Notes: generated from the sequence alone by a model not told the origin. A stretch of DNA of 64,000 nucleotides from Betaproteobacteria bacterium CG2_30_68_42 (GCA_001872285.1 MNXU01000038.1:1-64000), one strand, 5' to 3'; shown: positions 29,170-38,408, numbered from the stretch's first letter. Numbers and translations: made by a program.

Positions 29170-29820
29170 ATGTACCTTCCCGCACATTTTGAAGAGACGA
29201 GGCTCGATGTCCTCCACGCGCTCATGCGTGCGCGTCCGCTCGCGACCCTCGTCACGCTGTCGCCGGGCGGCCTGAACGCGGACCACATTCCGATGCATCT
29301 TTCCGGAGAGCCCGCACCGCTCGGCACGTTGCGCGGCCATGTCGCCCGCGCGAACCCGATGTGGAAAGAGTTCGACCGGGAGGTCGAAGCCCTGGCGGTC
29401 TTCCACGGCCCTGAAGCCTACATCACACCCTCCTGGTACCCGGCGAAAGTGGAAAGCGGACGCGTGGTGCCGACCTGGAACTACGCGGTCGTTCATGCCC
29501 GCGGCATGGTGCGCGTGGTCGACGATGCTGCGTGGCTGCGCGCCCACCTCGAAGCGCTCACGGCACAGAACGAGGCATCACTCTCCGCGCCGTGGCAGGT
29601 GTCGGACGCGCCGCGCGAGTTCACGGACAAACTCATCGCCGCGGTCGTCGGCATCGAAATCGTGATTCAGCGGCTCTCCGGTAAATGGAAGGTCAGCCAG
29701 AACCAGCCGGCGCGCAATCGAGCCGGGGTCGTCCGGGGTCTGCGCGAAACGGGATCCGAGGGGTCTGCGGAGATCGCCGAACTGGTCGCCGAGGCTGCGC
29801 GCCCGTCGGACGGCGAGTGA
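29170..29820 (+). CDS. FMN-binding negative transcriptional regulator-like protein (PaiB family)
   Basis: A 216-residue PaiB/split-barrel flavin-type protein. Markers are MYLPAHFEE at the start, GLNADHIPMHL, LRGHVARANPMW, VFHGPEAYITPSWYP, VPTWNYAVVHARG and the C-terminal LSGKWKVSQNQPARNRAGVV. The latter is highly typical of PaiB. In Bacillus, PaiB lowers expression of sporulation and degradative-enzyme genes, but the activity of proteobacterial members is unclear. It lies 57 bp after the metal-receptor gene and 4 bp before ggt, so it may be co-transcribed with ggt. Confidence 0.87.
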   Translation: MYLPAHFEETRLDVLHALMRARPLATLVTLSPGGLNADHIPMHLSGEPAPLGTLRGHVARANPMWKEFDREVEALAVFHGPEAYITPSWYPAKVESGRVVPTWNYAVVHARGMVRVVDDAAWLRAHLEALTAQNEASLSAPWQVSDAPREFTDKLIAAVVGIEIVIQRLSGKWKVSQNQPARNRAGVVRGLRETGSEGSAEIAELVAEAARPSDGE

Positions 29821-29824
29821 GGAC

Positions 29825-31552
29825 ATGAGGGCCCGTTTCGGCGCGGTCCTCCTCGTCCTTTCGCTGCATGTCGCGGCCTGGGGCCAAGCGCCCGCGGAAC
29901 CGGAAGCGGCGAGCGGGTTCGCTCCCCGCCCGGAAGCGCGCGGCCGTCTGTTCATGGCGGCCACCGCCAGCCGCCACGCGACCGATGCCGCGGTGGAGAT
30001 CCTGCAGGCGGGCGGCAGCGCGGCCGATGCGGCCATCGCCGCGCAACTCGTGCTCGCCGTCGTCGAGCCGCAGTCCTCCGGCCTGGGCGGCGGGGGCTTC
30101 ATGCTCTATCACGACGCGCGGCAAGCGAAGCTGCACGCCTACGACGGCCGCGAGACTGCGCCCGCGGCCGCCCGGCCTGAAAGGTTCATCGGACCCGATG
30201 GCAAGCCGCTGGCGTTTTTCGATGCCGCCATCGGCGCTCGCTCGGTGGGCGTTCCGGGATTGCCGGCGCTGATCGGGCTCGTCCATCGCAATCATGGCCG
30301 GATGCCCTGGCCGCGGCTCTTCGCGCCGGCCATCCGTCTGGCAGCCGATGGCTTCCCGATGTCGGCTCGCCTGCACAAGCTGCTCGCGGAGGACCGGTTC
30401 CTGCGCGACGATCCAGGGGCACGCGCCCTGTACTACGAACTGGACGGACGTGCCCGGCCGGTGGGGACGAAGATCGTCAATCGCGAACTCGCCGCCACGC
30501 TGCGGCTTCTCGCGCGCGAGGGCAGCAGGCCGTTCTATGAAGGCGAGATCGCGCGCGACATCGTGGCTGCCGTGCATGGGCACCCGCGCAACCCCGGTGA
30601 CATCGAGCGAGGCGATCTCGCCGCCTATCGCGCCGTGGAACGCGCGCCGGTGTGCGGCCTGCGCCTTTCCGGGCTGCGCGTGTGCGGCATGCCGCCTCCG
30701 AGTTCCGGCGGCGTGGCCGTGCTGCAGATCCTCGCCTATTTCGAGGCCGGGGAAGCGGGCTCGCCGCTCTCGGCGCAGGCGGTGCACCGCTTCGCCGAGG
30801 CGGGCCGGCTCGCCTATGCCGACCGCGGCCGCCATCTCGCGGATCCGGATTTCGTGCGCGTGCCGGTCGCGGAACTGCTCGATCCGACCTACATTGCCCG
30901 CCGAGCGCGGCTCATCCGCGAGGATGCGAGCATGGGCCGCGCACAGGCGGGCGAGTTCGCCTCCACGCCCTCCTCCGGCGTCGACGAGGCGCCGGAATTG
31001 AGCGCGACGACGCATCTTTCCATCGTCGATGCCGAGGGAAATGCCGCGGCGCTCACCAGCTCGATCGAGGCGGCATTCGGCAGCCGCATCCAGGTGCGCG
31101 GTTTCCTGCTCAACAATCAGCTCACCGATTTTTCGTTCCGCGCCGAGGACAACGGCAAGCCGATCGCGAACCGCGTCGAGCCGCGCAAGCGTCCGCTGTC
31201 CTCGATGGCGCCGACCCTGGTGTTCGATCGCGACGGACGCGTCGCGGCAATCGTGGGCTCTCCCGGAGGCAGCCGCATCATCAACTACGTGGCGAAGACG
31301 CTGATCGCCCTGTTCGCCTGGCAGTTGCCGCCGGCCGAGGCGCTCGCGGCTCCGCACTTCGGCAGCCGCAACGGGCCGACCGAGCTCGAGCGCGGCACCC
31401 CGGTCGAGGCGCTGGCGCCGGCGCTGGAGAAGCTCGGCCACAAGGTCGTTTCGGAGGAGATGACGAGCGGCCTGCATGTCGTCGTGCGCCGCGGGGATGC
31501 ATGGATCGGCGCAGCGGATCCGCGCCGGGAGGGCAGCGCGCGGGGCGAATAG
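29825..31552 (+). CDS. ggt: gamma-glutamyltranspeptidase
   Basis: A periplasmic Ntn hydrolase that cleaves glutathione and other gamma-glutamyl compounds. The 575-residue precursor has a signal peptide (ARFGAVLLVLSLHVAAWGQA). The autoprocessing site is LSATTHLSIVDAEGNAAALT, where the second Thr of TTH becomes the N-terminal nucleophile of the small subunit. SSMAPTLVF and SPGGSRIINYVAKT, the substrate-binding loop, follow. Length is usual for the family. It starts 4 bases after the PaiB-like gene. Confidence 0.95.
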   Translation: MRARFGAVLLVLSLHVAAWGQAPAEPEAASGFAPRPEARGRLFMAATASRHATDAAVEILQAGGSAADAAIAAQLVLAVVEPQSSGLGGGGFMLYHDARQAKLHAYDGRETAPAAARPERFIGPDGKPLAFFDAAIGARSVGVPGLPALIGLVHRNHGRMPWPRLFAPAIRLAADGFPMSARLHKLLAEDRFLRDDPGARALYYELDGRARPVGTKIVNRELAATLRLLAREGSRPFYEGEIARDIVAAVHGHPRNPGDIERGDLAAYRAVERAPVCGLRLSGLRVCGMPPPSSGGVAVLQILAYFEAGEAGSPLSAQAVHRFAEAGRLAYADRGRHLADPDFVRVPVAELLDPTYIARRARLIREDASMGRAQAGEFASTPSSGVDEAPELSATTHLSIVDAEGNAAALTSSIEAAFGSRIQVRGFLLNNQLTDFSFRAEDNGKPIANRVEPRKRPLSSMAPTLVFDRDGRVAAIVGSPGGSRIINYVAKTLIALFAWQLPPAEALAAPHFGSRNGPTELERGTPVEALAPALEKLGHKVVSEEMTSGLHVVVRRGDAWIGAADPRREGSARGE

Positions 31553-31645
31553 CGCCGCGGGGTCGCAGCCGCGCACGGGCGTACGGTTCTCGGGTATGCT
31601 TTCGCCGACGCGCCGGCGTCCTCGCACATCGGATCGCAGACAGCC

Positions 31646-32053
31646 ATGACGGAACACTACCGCACCCTCCGCGTTCTCGCGATCGCGTTTCTCGCCTCCG
31701 GTCTCGCAGGCGTTCATGCCCGGGCGGCCGACGTCGCGGGGCCGAAGTACCCCGACGTCATCGCCGCGAAGGTGCAGCCAGCAGGCGCAGGCAGCTTCGA
31801 TTTCGACGTGACGGTTTCGTCGCCCTACGACACGCCCGAGCGATACGCGGACGCATTCCGCGTGGCGGGCAGAGAGGGCCGCGTCTATGGCGAGCGGAAG
31901 CTGCTCCACGACCATGCCGGCGAGCAGCCCTTCACCCGCGAGCTGTACGGCGTGAAGGTGCCGCCCGGCGTCCGGACGGTCACGGTCCAGGCACGCGACC
32001 GGAAGTTCGGCTACGGCGGCAAGTCGATCGAGGTCGGCCTGCCGGGCCGCTGA
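31646..32053 (+). CDS. small exported protein of unknown function
   Basis: A 135-residue protein with an N-terminal signal peptide (VLAIAFLASGLAGVHARA). The mature part is mostly beta, with FDFDVTVSSPYDTPERYADAF, LLHDHAGEQPFTRELYGVKVP and TVTVQARDRKFGYGGKSIEVGLPG. I do not recognise a named family, but the conserved-looking HDHAGEQPFTR and GYGGK segments suggest a real, possibly metal-binding, periplasmic protein. A TATGCT -10-like hexamer is at 31595-31600. It ends 15 bp before a paired palindromic element. Confidence 0.72.
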   Translation: MTEHYRTLRVLAIAFLASGLAGVHARAADVAGPKYPDVIAAKVQPAGAGSFDFDVTVSSPYDTPERYADAFRVAGREGRVYGERKLLHDHAGEQPFTRELYGVKVPPGVRTVTVQARDRKFGYGGKSIEVGLPGR

Positions 32054-32067
32054 GCGGCCGAGGCAGG

Positions 32068-32143
32068 ATAATGGGGTCAGACACGATTATTGAAGCTGCC
32101 GCGCGTTCATAATGGCGTTCATAATGGTGTCTGACCCCATTAT
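32068..32143. repeat. paired 17-bp inverted element (ATAATGGGGTCAGACAC)
   Basis: Left arm 32068-32084 (ATAATGGGGTCAGACAC) and right arm 32127-32143 (GTGTCTGACCCCATTAT) are perfectly complementary. The 42-base interior contains a tandem 12-bp repeat, GCGTTCATAATG at 32103-32114 and 32115-32126. It lies between two converging genes and can form a strong hairpin in either transcript, so it may end transcription in both. The same arm core occurs at 46769-46834. Confidence 0.9.
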
Positions 32144-32155
32144 TGCCATGATCCC

Positions 32156-33022
32156 TTATCCTCGGAAGACGACCGTCTTCCTGCCATTGGCCATCACGCG
32201 GTGCTCGCTGTGCCACTTGACGGCGCGCGCGAGGACCATGCATTCGACATCGCGGCCGAGCGCCGCGAGGTCCTCCGGGCGCATGGTGTGATCCACACGA
32301 GCGGTGTCCTGCTCGATGATCGGACCTTCGTCGAGGTTCGGGGTGACGAAGTGCGCGGTCGCCCCGATGAGCTTCACGCCGCGCTCGTGCGCCTGGTGGT
32401 AGGGCCGGGCGCCCTTGAAGCTGGGCAGGAACGAGTGGTGGATGTTGATCGCGCGGCCCTGCAGCGCCTCGCACAGTTGCGGCGAGAGGACCTGCATGTA
32501 GCGCGCGAGCACCACCAGATCCACCCGCTGCTCGCGCACCAGTTCCATCAGTTTCTCCTCCTGCCGCGCCCGGGTGCGCGCATCGACCGGGAGATGGAAG
32601 AAGGGGATGTCGTAGGAGGCCGCGAGCTGGTAGAAGTCCCGGTGGTTGGAGACGATGGCGGGGATCTCCACGCGCAGCCAGCCGGTGCGGTAGCGGTAGA
32701 GCAGGTCGTTCAGGCAATGGCCGTGCTGCGAAACCAGGATGAGGACCCTCGGCGGGATTGCGGGATCGTGAATGCGCCAGTTCATCGAGAAGCGCACACC
32801 GAGCTCGCCGAATTCGCGCACGAGCCGCGCATGGTCGAACTCGCCGCGCCCGATCGAGAACACCACGCGCATGAAGAACAGCCCGGTCTCGGTGTCGGAA
32901 AACTGGTCGGCTTCCAGGATGTTGCCGCCGCGATCGAGCAGGAAGCCGGAGACGTGGAACACGATCCCCGGCCGGTCCGGGCAGGAGAGCGTGAGCACGT
33001 AGCCGGGCGGCGCGTCGCTCAT
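32156..33022 (-). CDS. purU: formyltetrahydrofolate deformylase
   Basis: Hydrolyses 10-formyltetrahydrofolate to formate and tetrahydrofolate, feeding formate to PurT and balancing one-carbon units. The 288-residue product has an N-terminal ACT domain (YVLTLSCPDRPGIVFHVSGFL). A formyltransferase domain follows with LVSQHGHCLNDLLYR, ARYMQVLS and the catalytic NIHHSFLPSFKGARPY. GATAHFVTPNLDEGPIIEQD is also characteristic. ATG 33022 begins MSDAPPGYVL; an upstream in-frame GTG is less likely. phaC lies upstream on the same strand, 46 bp away. Confidence 0.95.
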   Translation of the reverse strand: MSDAPPGYVLTLSCPDRPGIVFHVSGFLLDRGGNILEADQFSDTETGLFFMRVVFSIGRGEFDHARLVREFGELGVRFSMNWRIHDPAIPPRVLILVSQHGHCLNDLLYRYRTGWLRVEIPAIVSNHRDFYQLAASYDIPFFHLPVDARTRARQEEKLMELVREQRVDLVVLARYMQVLSPQLCEALQGRAINIHHSFLPSFKGARPYHQAHERGVKLIGATAHFVTPNLDEGPIIEQDTARVDHTMRPEDLAALGRDVECMVLARAVKWHSEHRVMANGRKTVVFRG

Positions 33023-33068
33023 CGCATCCCGCTCGTCATTCACTCGGCCGGCGGTGATGACGCGTGCA

Positions 33069-34895
33069 TCACGCCTTTCCCGCCGTGTCGAGGCGGAACC
33101 TGGCGTAGGAACCGGGCGCGTCCTCGATCGCCTCGAGCCTGCCGCGCGCGGGGTCGCGCGCCGGAACCTTCTCGGCACCGCCCTGTGCGACGATCCACTG
33201 CTGCCAGTCCGTCCACCACGAACCCGGCTGCTGGGCGGCGCCTTCGAACCACGCGTCCGGCGTCTCCGGGAGCCTCGCCGCCGGATTGACCCAGTAGCCG
33301 TACTTGTTGGCCGCGGGCGGATTGACGATGCCGGCGATGTGCCCCGAGCCGCCGAGCACGAAGCGCACCGGGCCATTGAGCCGCGTTGCACCGAGATAGG
33401 TGCTCTTCCACGGGGCGATGTGGTCCTCGATGGTGGAGATGAAATAGGCGGGCACGGTGATCCTGCCGATGTCGATGGGCACCCCGGCCAGCGTGATCCC
33501 GCCCGGCTCCCGAAGCAGGTTCTTCAGATACATGTTGCGCAGGTAGAAGCTGTGCATGCGGTAGGGCATGCGCGTGGAGTCGGCATTCCAGTACAGCAGG
33601 TCAAACGGGAACGGCTCCTTGCCCATCAGGTAGTTGTTCACCACGAACGACCAGATCAGGTCGTTGGCGCGCAGCATGTTGAAGGTCGAGGCCATCTCCG
33701 CGCCTTCGAGGTAGCCGCGCTCCCGCATCTTCTTCTCCAGGTTGGCGACCTGCTGTTCGTCGATGAACACGCCCAGCTCGCCGGGGATGGAGAAGTCGAG
33801 CAGCGAGACGAAGAAGGTCGCCGTGGCGATGCGCTTGTCCTTTTTCGCGGCGTTCCAGGCGAGCGTGGCGCCGAGCAGGGTTCCCCCCAGGCAGTAGCCG
33901 ATGAGGTTCGCCTCCTTCTCTCCGGTCTGCCGGCACACCGCGTCCAGCGCGGCAGCCGCGCCCTCGGTGAGGTAGTCCTCGAAGCCCTTGTCGGCGAGCC
34001 GCGCGTCCGGATTCACCCAGGAGATCACGAATACACTGTGGCCCTGGTCGGTGGCCCACTTGATGAAGGAATTGCTCTGGCGCAGGTCGAGGATGTAGTA
34101 CTTGTTGATCCACGGCGGGATGATGAGCAGCGGCCGCCTGAACACCTCTTTGGTCGTCGGCGCGAACTGGAGCAGCTCGATGAGTTCGTTGCGCAGCACC
34201 ACCTTGCCCGGCGTCGCCGCGACGTTGCGGCCGAGATCGAATGCGGACGGCTCGGTCATCTTCACCCGCAGCCGCCCATTGCCCTCCTCGATGTCGCGCA
34301 GGAGGTTGTTGAAACCCTTGAGCAGGTTCTGGCCGTGGGTCTTCACCGTCTCCCGGAAGACCTCCGGATTGGTGAGGACGAAATTGGTCGGAGAGAGCGC
34401 GTCCACATACTGCCGGGTGAAGAAGTTCACCTTCTGCTGCGTGCTGTCGTCGAGGCCCTCCACGTTGCCCACCACGTTGTGGAAATGCCGCGCGGTGATG
34501 AGGTAGGACTGCTTGATGAAGTCGAACAGGAAATGCTCCTCCCACTGCTCGTCGCGGAAGCGCGCATCGCCCTTGCGCGGCTCCGCAACCGGGCTCGTGT
34601 GCATCCCCATGAACCGCAGCGTCGAGTGCTGCCAGAGCGAGAAGTAGTCCCACACCAGGTTCATTTGCGCCTGCGCCAGCCGGTACGGATTGGCCAGCAG
34701 CTTCGCCATCATGTCCATGAAGGCCTGCGCGATGCCGAGCTCGTCGGCCGGCGGGGTCACGCCCCTGCTCACCTGGCGCTGCATGTGTTCAGCGAGCAGC
34801 CGCGAGGCGCGCTGCGCGACTTCCGCGTAGGTCGCGGCGATCTCGTTCGGGTCGGGCAGCCGGGCTGCGGCGGGTTCGGGAGCGGGTGAGGCCAT
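33069..34895 (-). CDS. phaC: class I poly(3-hydroxyalkanoate) synthase
   Basis: Polymerises 3-hydroxyacyl-CoA into storage granules. The 608-residue product matches class I PhaC. It has an N-terminal helical domain (NPYRLAQAQMNLVWDYFSLWQ) and FIKQSYLITARHFHNVV. FFTRQYVDALSPTNFVLTNP and the lipase-box variant GYCLGGT with catalytic Cys follow. The catalytic Asp region is FISTIEDHIAPWKSTY and the catalytic His is in GGSGHIAGIVNPP. ATG 34895 begins MASPAPEPAAA; an upstream in-frame start at 34925 adds ten weakly plausible residues. No phaA, phaB or phasin gene is in the window; the thiolase at 39300 could supply acetoacetyl-CoA, but this is inference. Confidence 0.95.
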   Translation of the reverse strand: MASPAPEPAAARLPDPNEIAATYAEVAQRASRLLAEHMQRQVSRGVTPPADELGIAQAFMDMMAKLLANPYRLAQAQMNLVWDYFSLWQHSTLRFMGMHTSPVAEPRKGDARFRDEQWEEHFLFDFIKQSYLITARHFHNVVGNVEGLDDSTQQKVNFFTRQYVDALSPTNFVLTNPEVFRETVKTHGQNLLKGFNNLLRDIEEGNGRLRVKMTEPSAFDLGRNVAATPGKVVLRNELIELLQFAPTTKEVFRRPLLIIPPWINKYYILDLRQSNSFIKWATDQGHSVFVISWVNPDARLADKGFEDYLTEGAAAALDAVCRQTGEKEANLIGYCLGGTLLGATLAWNAAKKDKRIATATFFVSLLDFSIPGELGVFIDEQQVANLEKKMRERGYLEGAEMASTFNMLRANDLIWSFVVNNYLMGKEPFPFDLLYWNADSTRMPYRMHSFYLRNMYLKNLLREPGGITLAGVPIDIGRITVPAYFISTIEDHIAPWKSTYLGATRLNGPVRFVLGGSGHIAGIVNPPAANKYGYWVNPAARLPETPDAWFEGAAQQPGSWWTDWQQWIVAQGGAEKVPARDPARGRLEAIEDAPGSYARFRLDTAGKA

Positions 34896-35010
34896 GGATG
34901 CGTGACTCCTGCGTGGTAACGTCAAAGGTTAGCGTAAACACCGGGCCGCGATGCGCGATCCAATTCTCGAACGGGCGCGGCATCCGCCGGCGCCGGGTCG
35001 CGCCCGCGCC

Positions 35011-36081
35011 TCATCGCCCGAGGAAGCGCTCGACGCCGTCCGCGCCGATCCGGCGCGACAGCGCTCCGGCGCGCTCCAGGTGGTTCAGGTGGGCGATGGA
35101 CTCCCCCATGGCGAACATGACCTGGTGCGGATCGAGTTCCCGCGAGAACAGCGTCGGCAGACAATCGGCGGCGCTCGAAGGTTTCGCGCAGGCCGCGCGA
35201 AGCGCGTCGAGGCGCTCTGCGTGATGGGAGCGCAACTGCGCGATGCGCGCGTGCAGGCCGCGGAACGGCCGGCCGTGGGAGGGCAGCACCAGCGTGTCCC
35301 GGTCCATCGGCGCGAATCGCCGCAGCGAATCGAGGTAGCGCCCGAGCGGATCGTCCTCGGGCGTCGAGGCCAGGACGCTGACGTTGGTGGTGATCCGCGG
35401 CAGCACCATGTCGCCCGCGATCAGCACGCCGAGCTCGGCGCAATGCAGGCAGGCGTGCTCGGGCGAATGCCCATAGCCGGTGACCACCCGCCATTCGCGC
35501 CCGCCGATGGCGAGCGCATCGCCGTCGAGGAGGCGCCGGGTCTCGCGCGGAAGCGACGGCACCCGGCGGCGATAGCTCGGCCCGCGGCTGGCGAGCGCAT
35601 CGAGACGCGCGGCATCCAGCCCGTGGCGCCGGAACAGGGCGATCATCGCCTCGACGTCGTGGCCGGGCAGCTGATTCCACCACGCCTCGGCGGTGAGCAT
35701 CTCGCCCTGGGTGATCTCGACCGGCACCCCGGTGCGGTCGCTCAGCCAGCGGGCCAGCCCGAGGTGATCCGGATGGCAATGGGTGACGAGGATGCGCCCG
35801 ATCGGCCGGTCGAGCCGCGCGAGCAGGACTTCCCAGATGGCCTGCACCTCCGGCATGCCGATGCCGGTGTCGACCAGCGCCCACGCGTCGCCGTCCTCGA
35901 TCAGCCACAGGTTGATGTGGTCGAGCACGAAGGGAAGCGGCATGTGCAGCCAGCGCACGCCGGGCGCGATCTCGATCGCCTCGCCGGCCGGCGGGGACGA
36001 TGCGACCGCGTAGGCGATTGCCTTCGCAGTGCGCCGGCGCTGCGCGGCGGGGGAGGCGCTCACGTTGATTTGTCCCTTCAA
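35011..36081 (-). CDS. metallo-beta-lactamase-fold hydrolase
   Basis: A 356-residue cytoplasmic hydrolase with the metal-binding motif THCHPDHLGLA (HxHxDH). Further ligands lie in TGYGHSPEHACLH, AGDMVLPRITTNVSV and LPSHGRPFRGLHARI. A C-terminal helical region resembles that of LACTB2-like and related thioesterase-type members. It diverges from liuR across 116 bp, so it may belong to the same acyl-CoA-linked regulon. An inverted GTAAA-N8-TTTAC pair lies between them at 36134-36151. Substrate unknown; a thioester or lactone is plausible but unproven. Confidence 0.85.
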   Translation of the reverse strand: MKGQINVSASPAAQRRRTAKAIAYAVASSPPAGEAIEIAPGVRWLHMPLPFVLDHINLWLIEDGDAWALVDTGIGMPEVQAIWEVLLARLDRPIGRILVTHCHPDHLGLARWLSDRTGVPVEITQGEMLTAEAWWNQLPGHDVEAMIALFRRHGLDAARLDALASRGPSYRRRVPSLPRETRRLLDGDALAIGGREWRVVTGYGHSPEHACLHCAELGVLIAGDMVLPRITTNVSVLASTPEDDPLGRYLDSLRRFAPMDRDTLVLPSHGRPFRGLHARIAQLRSHHAERLDALRAACAKPSSAADCLPTLFSRELDPHQVMFAMGESIAHLNHLERAGALSRRIGADGVERFLGR

Positions 36082-36133
36082 ATCTGTTTAACTGCGGGGC
36101 GCTCAGGGGCATCCACGCGCCGCGATCGAAACC

Positions 36134-36151
36134 GTAAAGTTCTGATTTTAC
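36134..36151. promoter_or_regulatory. GTAAA-N8-TTTAC inverted repeat in the liuR divergent region
   Basis: A short dyad in the 116-bp gap between liuR and the divergent hydrolase gene. One arm contains CGTAAA, a half of the LiuR-type palindrome seen at 36652-36667. It may be a degenerate LiuR site for autoregulation. Confidence 0.3.
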
Positions 36152-36197
36152 CGCAACTGCTGCGCCGCACCACCCAACCGACCCCGACCCCGGCATC

Positions 36198-36635
36198 GTG
36201 GCCACCGAACCGACCTATTCGATCTCCGAACTGGCGCGCGAATTCTCGATCACCCCGCGCACCATACGCCATTACGAAGACCAGGGACTGCTCGCCCCGC
36301 AGCGCGCCGGCCAGGTCCGCGTGTATTCCAAGCGCGATCGCACCCGTCTCAAGCTGACCCTGCGCGGCAGGCGGCTCGGCCTGTCGCTCGCCGAGATCCG
36401 CGAGATGATCGAGTTGTACGACAACGCACCCGACGAGACCACCCAGCTCTATAAGTTCCTCCAGGCCCTGTCGCGGCGCAGAGCCCAGCTCGAGCAGCAG
36501 AGCGAGGACATCCGGGCGATCCTCGGCGAGGTCACCGCCTTCGAGAACCAGTGCCGCGAGCTGCTGGAGAAACGCGGCCGGCGCGCGCAGGCGAAGCCCG
36601 CCCGGCGTCGTACCGGCGAGCGCAGCGCCGCCTGA
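36198..36635 (+). CDS. liuR: MerR-family regulator of leucine/isovalerate catabolism (LiuR)
   Basis: A 145-residue MerR-family protein. The N-terminal winged helix is YSISELAREFSITPRTIRHYEDQGLL (7-32) with RVYSKRDRTRLKLTLRGRRLGLSLAEI after it. A coiled-coil dimerisation helix (about 80-120) and a basic tail follow. This matches LiuR, a regulator of leucine-degradation genes in proteobacteria (named family knowledge). The cluster that follows (liuA, liuB, liuC, liuD, liuE) makes the call strong. The start is GTG (36198). A perfect 16-bp palindrome 16 bp after the stop is its probable operator. Confidence 0.92.
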   Translation: MATEPTYSISELAREFSITPRTIRHYEDQGLLAPQRAGQVRVYSKRDRTRLKLTLRGRRLGLSLAEIREMIELYDNAPDETTQLYKFLQALSRRRAQLEQQSEDIRAILGEVTAFENQCRELLEKRGRRAQAKPARRRTGERSAA

Positions 36636-36651
36636 ACGGGTGCCGCGGGTC

Positions 36652-36667
36652 TTGACGTTAACGTCAA
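36652..36667. promoter_or_regulatory. putative LiuR operator (TTGACGTTAACGTCAA)
   Basis: A perfect 16-bp palindrome between liuR and the first catabolic gene, followed by one more half-site (ACGTCAA at 36667-36673 region). It resembles the LiuR consensus (TT-ACGT-AACGT-AA type, recalled from comparative genomics). It sits 69 bp before the thioesterase start, suitable for controlling the liu operon. A weaker related sequence is upstream of phaC near 34918-34939. Confidence 0.7.
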
Positions 36668-36735
36668 CGTCAACCACAATTCCACCCGTGCGCCTTCCGT
36701 CCGCGGCGACACGAGACCCGGAACCGTGCCCTGCC

Positions 36736-37239
36736 ATGACTCCAGCCACCCCCCGATCGCCGGGAGGCTTCCAGCCCTCCGACCCGGATTACGCCGAGCG
36801 CGTGCGGGCGAGCTTCGGCCGCCAGAAGGTCATGGCCTTCCTGGGTGCCGAGCTCACCGGCATCGGGCCGGGCTGGTGCGAAATCCGGCTGCCCTACCGC
36901 GAGGAGCTCACCCAGCAGCACGGCTACTTCCAGGCCGGAATCGTCGGTGCGATCGTCGACAATGCCGGCGGCTATGCGGGCTATAGCCTGATGCCGGCGG
37001 ACGCCTCGGTGCTCACGGTCGAGTACAAGCTCAACCTGCTCGCGCCCGCGGACGGCGAACTGCTGCTCGCCCGCGGCGAGGTCATCAAGCCCGGCCGCAC
37101 ACTGGTCATCACCCGCGGCGAGGTCCATGTGTTCCGGGACGGCCGCATGATCCATTGCGCGAGCATGCAGCAGACGCTGATGACCCTGCACGGCAGACCC
37201 GACCGTCCCGCGGCCGGTCGAAAGGAGAAAGGCTCATGA
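36736..37239 (+). CDS. PaaI-family hotdog acyl-CoA thioesterase
   Basis: A 167-residue hotdog-fold thioesterase, first structural gene after the LiuR operator. It has [48 protein letters not shown], in which the HGYFQAG...DNAGG region is the PaaI/4HBT core. [14 protein letters not shown] and a C-terminal [19 protein letters not shown] follow. ATG at 36736 is chosen over the longer frame from 36640, which would cross the operator region. Its stop overlaps the liuA start (ATGA). Substrate is probably a branched or short acyl-CoA, releasing CoA when intermediates build up (inference). Confidence 0.85.
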   Translation: MTPATPRSPGGFQPSDPDYAERVRASFGRQKVMAFLGAELTGIGPGWCEIRLPYREELTQQHGYFQAGIVGAIVDNAGGYAGYSLMPADASVLTVEYKLNLLAPADGELLLARGEVIKPGRTLVITRGEVHVFRDGRMIHCASMQQTLMTLHGRPDRPAAGRKEKGS

Positions 37240-38408
37240 TCTATCCCACCCTGGACTTCGATCTCGGCGAGACGGTGGACATGCTGCGCAGCAGCGTGCG
37301 CGACTTCGCGGCGGCGGAAATCGCCCCGCGCGCAGCACAGATCGACCGCGACAACCAGTTCCCGATGGACCTGTGGCACAAGCTCGGCGCCCTCGGGCTG
37401 CTCGGCCTCTCGGTCGAAGACACCTGGGGCGGCGCGGGCATGGGCTATCTCGCGCATGTGGTGGCGATGGAGGAGATCTCGCGCGCCTCGGCCTCGGTCG
37501 GGCTGTCCTATGGCGCGCATTCCAACCTGTGCGTGAACCAGATCCGGCGCAACGGCAGCGAGGCGCAGAAGGCGAAATATCTGCCGAGATTGATCAGCGG
37601 CGAGCATGTGGGCGCGCTGGCGATGTCCGAGCCCGGCGCGGGCTCCGACGTGGTTTCGATGCGGCTGCGCGCCGAGCGCAAGGGCGACCGCTACGTCCTG
37701 AACGGCAGCAAGATGTGGATCACCAACGGCCCGGACGCCGACACGCTGGTGGTCTATGCCAAGACCGACCCGCAGGCAGGCGCGCGCGGCATCACCGCCT
37801 TCCTCGTCGAGAAGGGCTTCCGCGGCTTCTCGACCGCGCAGAAGCTGGACAAGCTGGGCATGCGCGGCTCCAATACCTGCGAGCTGGTGTTCCAGGACTG
37901 CGAGGTGCCGGACGAAAACGTGCTGGGGCGCGCGGGCGAGGGCGTGCGGGTGCTGATGAGCGGGCTCGACTACGAGCGTACCGTGCTCGCCGGCGGGCCG
38001 CTCGGCATCATGGCGGCCTGCCTCGACGTCGTGATCCCCTATGTGCACGAGCGCAGGCAGTTCGGCCAGCCGATCGGCGAGTTCCAGCTCATGCAGGGCA
38101 AGCTCGCCGACCTGTACACGACCTTCAACGCCTGCCGCGCCTATGTCTATGCGGTGGGGCGCGCCTGCGACCGCCGGGAGCACGCGCGCAGCCTGCGCAA
38201 GGACGCCGCCGGCGCGATCCTCTATGCCGCCGAGAAGGCGACCTGGATGGCGGGCGAGGCGATCCAGGCGCTGGGCGGCAACGGCTACATCAACGAATAT
38301 CCCACCGGGCGCCTGTGGCGCGACGCGAAGCTCTACGAGATCGGCGCCGGCACTTCCGAGATCCGCAGGATGCTGATCGGCCGCGAGCTGTTCGCGGAGA
38401 CGCTGTGA
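37236..38408 (+). CDS. liuA: isovaleryl-CoA dehydrogenase
   Basis: First committed step of leucine degradation after isovaleryl-CoA: FAD-dependent oxidation to 3-methylcrotonyl-CoA. The 390-residue product has family signatures [61 protein letters not shown] and [48 protein letters not shown] follows. [12 protein letters not shown] carries the Glu base used by isovaleryl-CoA dehydrogenases, whereas most acyl-CoA dehydrogenases have it nearer the C-terminus. A strong AAGGAG site lies 8 bases before ATG 37236. The stop overlaps the next gene by 1 base (TGATG). Confidence 0.95.
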   Translation: MIYPTLDFDLGETVDMLRSSVRDFAAAEIAPRAAQIDRDNQFPMDLWHKLGALGLLGLSVEDTWGGAGMGYLAHVVAMEEISRASASVGLSYGAHSNLCVNQIRRNGSEAQKAKYLPRLISGEHVGALAMSEPGAGSDVVSMRLRAERKGDRYVLNGSKMWITNGPDADTLVVYAKTDPQAGARGITAFLVEKGFRGFSTAQKLDKLGMRGSNTCELVFQDCEVPDENVLGRAGEGVRVLMSGLDYERTVLAGGPLGIMAACLDVVIPYVHERRQFGQPIGEFQLMQGKLADLYTTFNACRAYVYAVGRACDRREHARSLRKDAAGAILYAAEKATWMAGEAIQALGGNGYINEYPTGRLWRDAKLYEIGAGTSEIRRMLIGRELFAETL

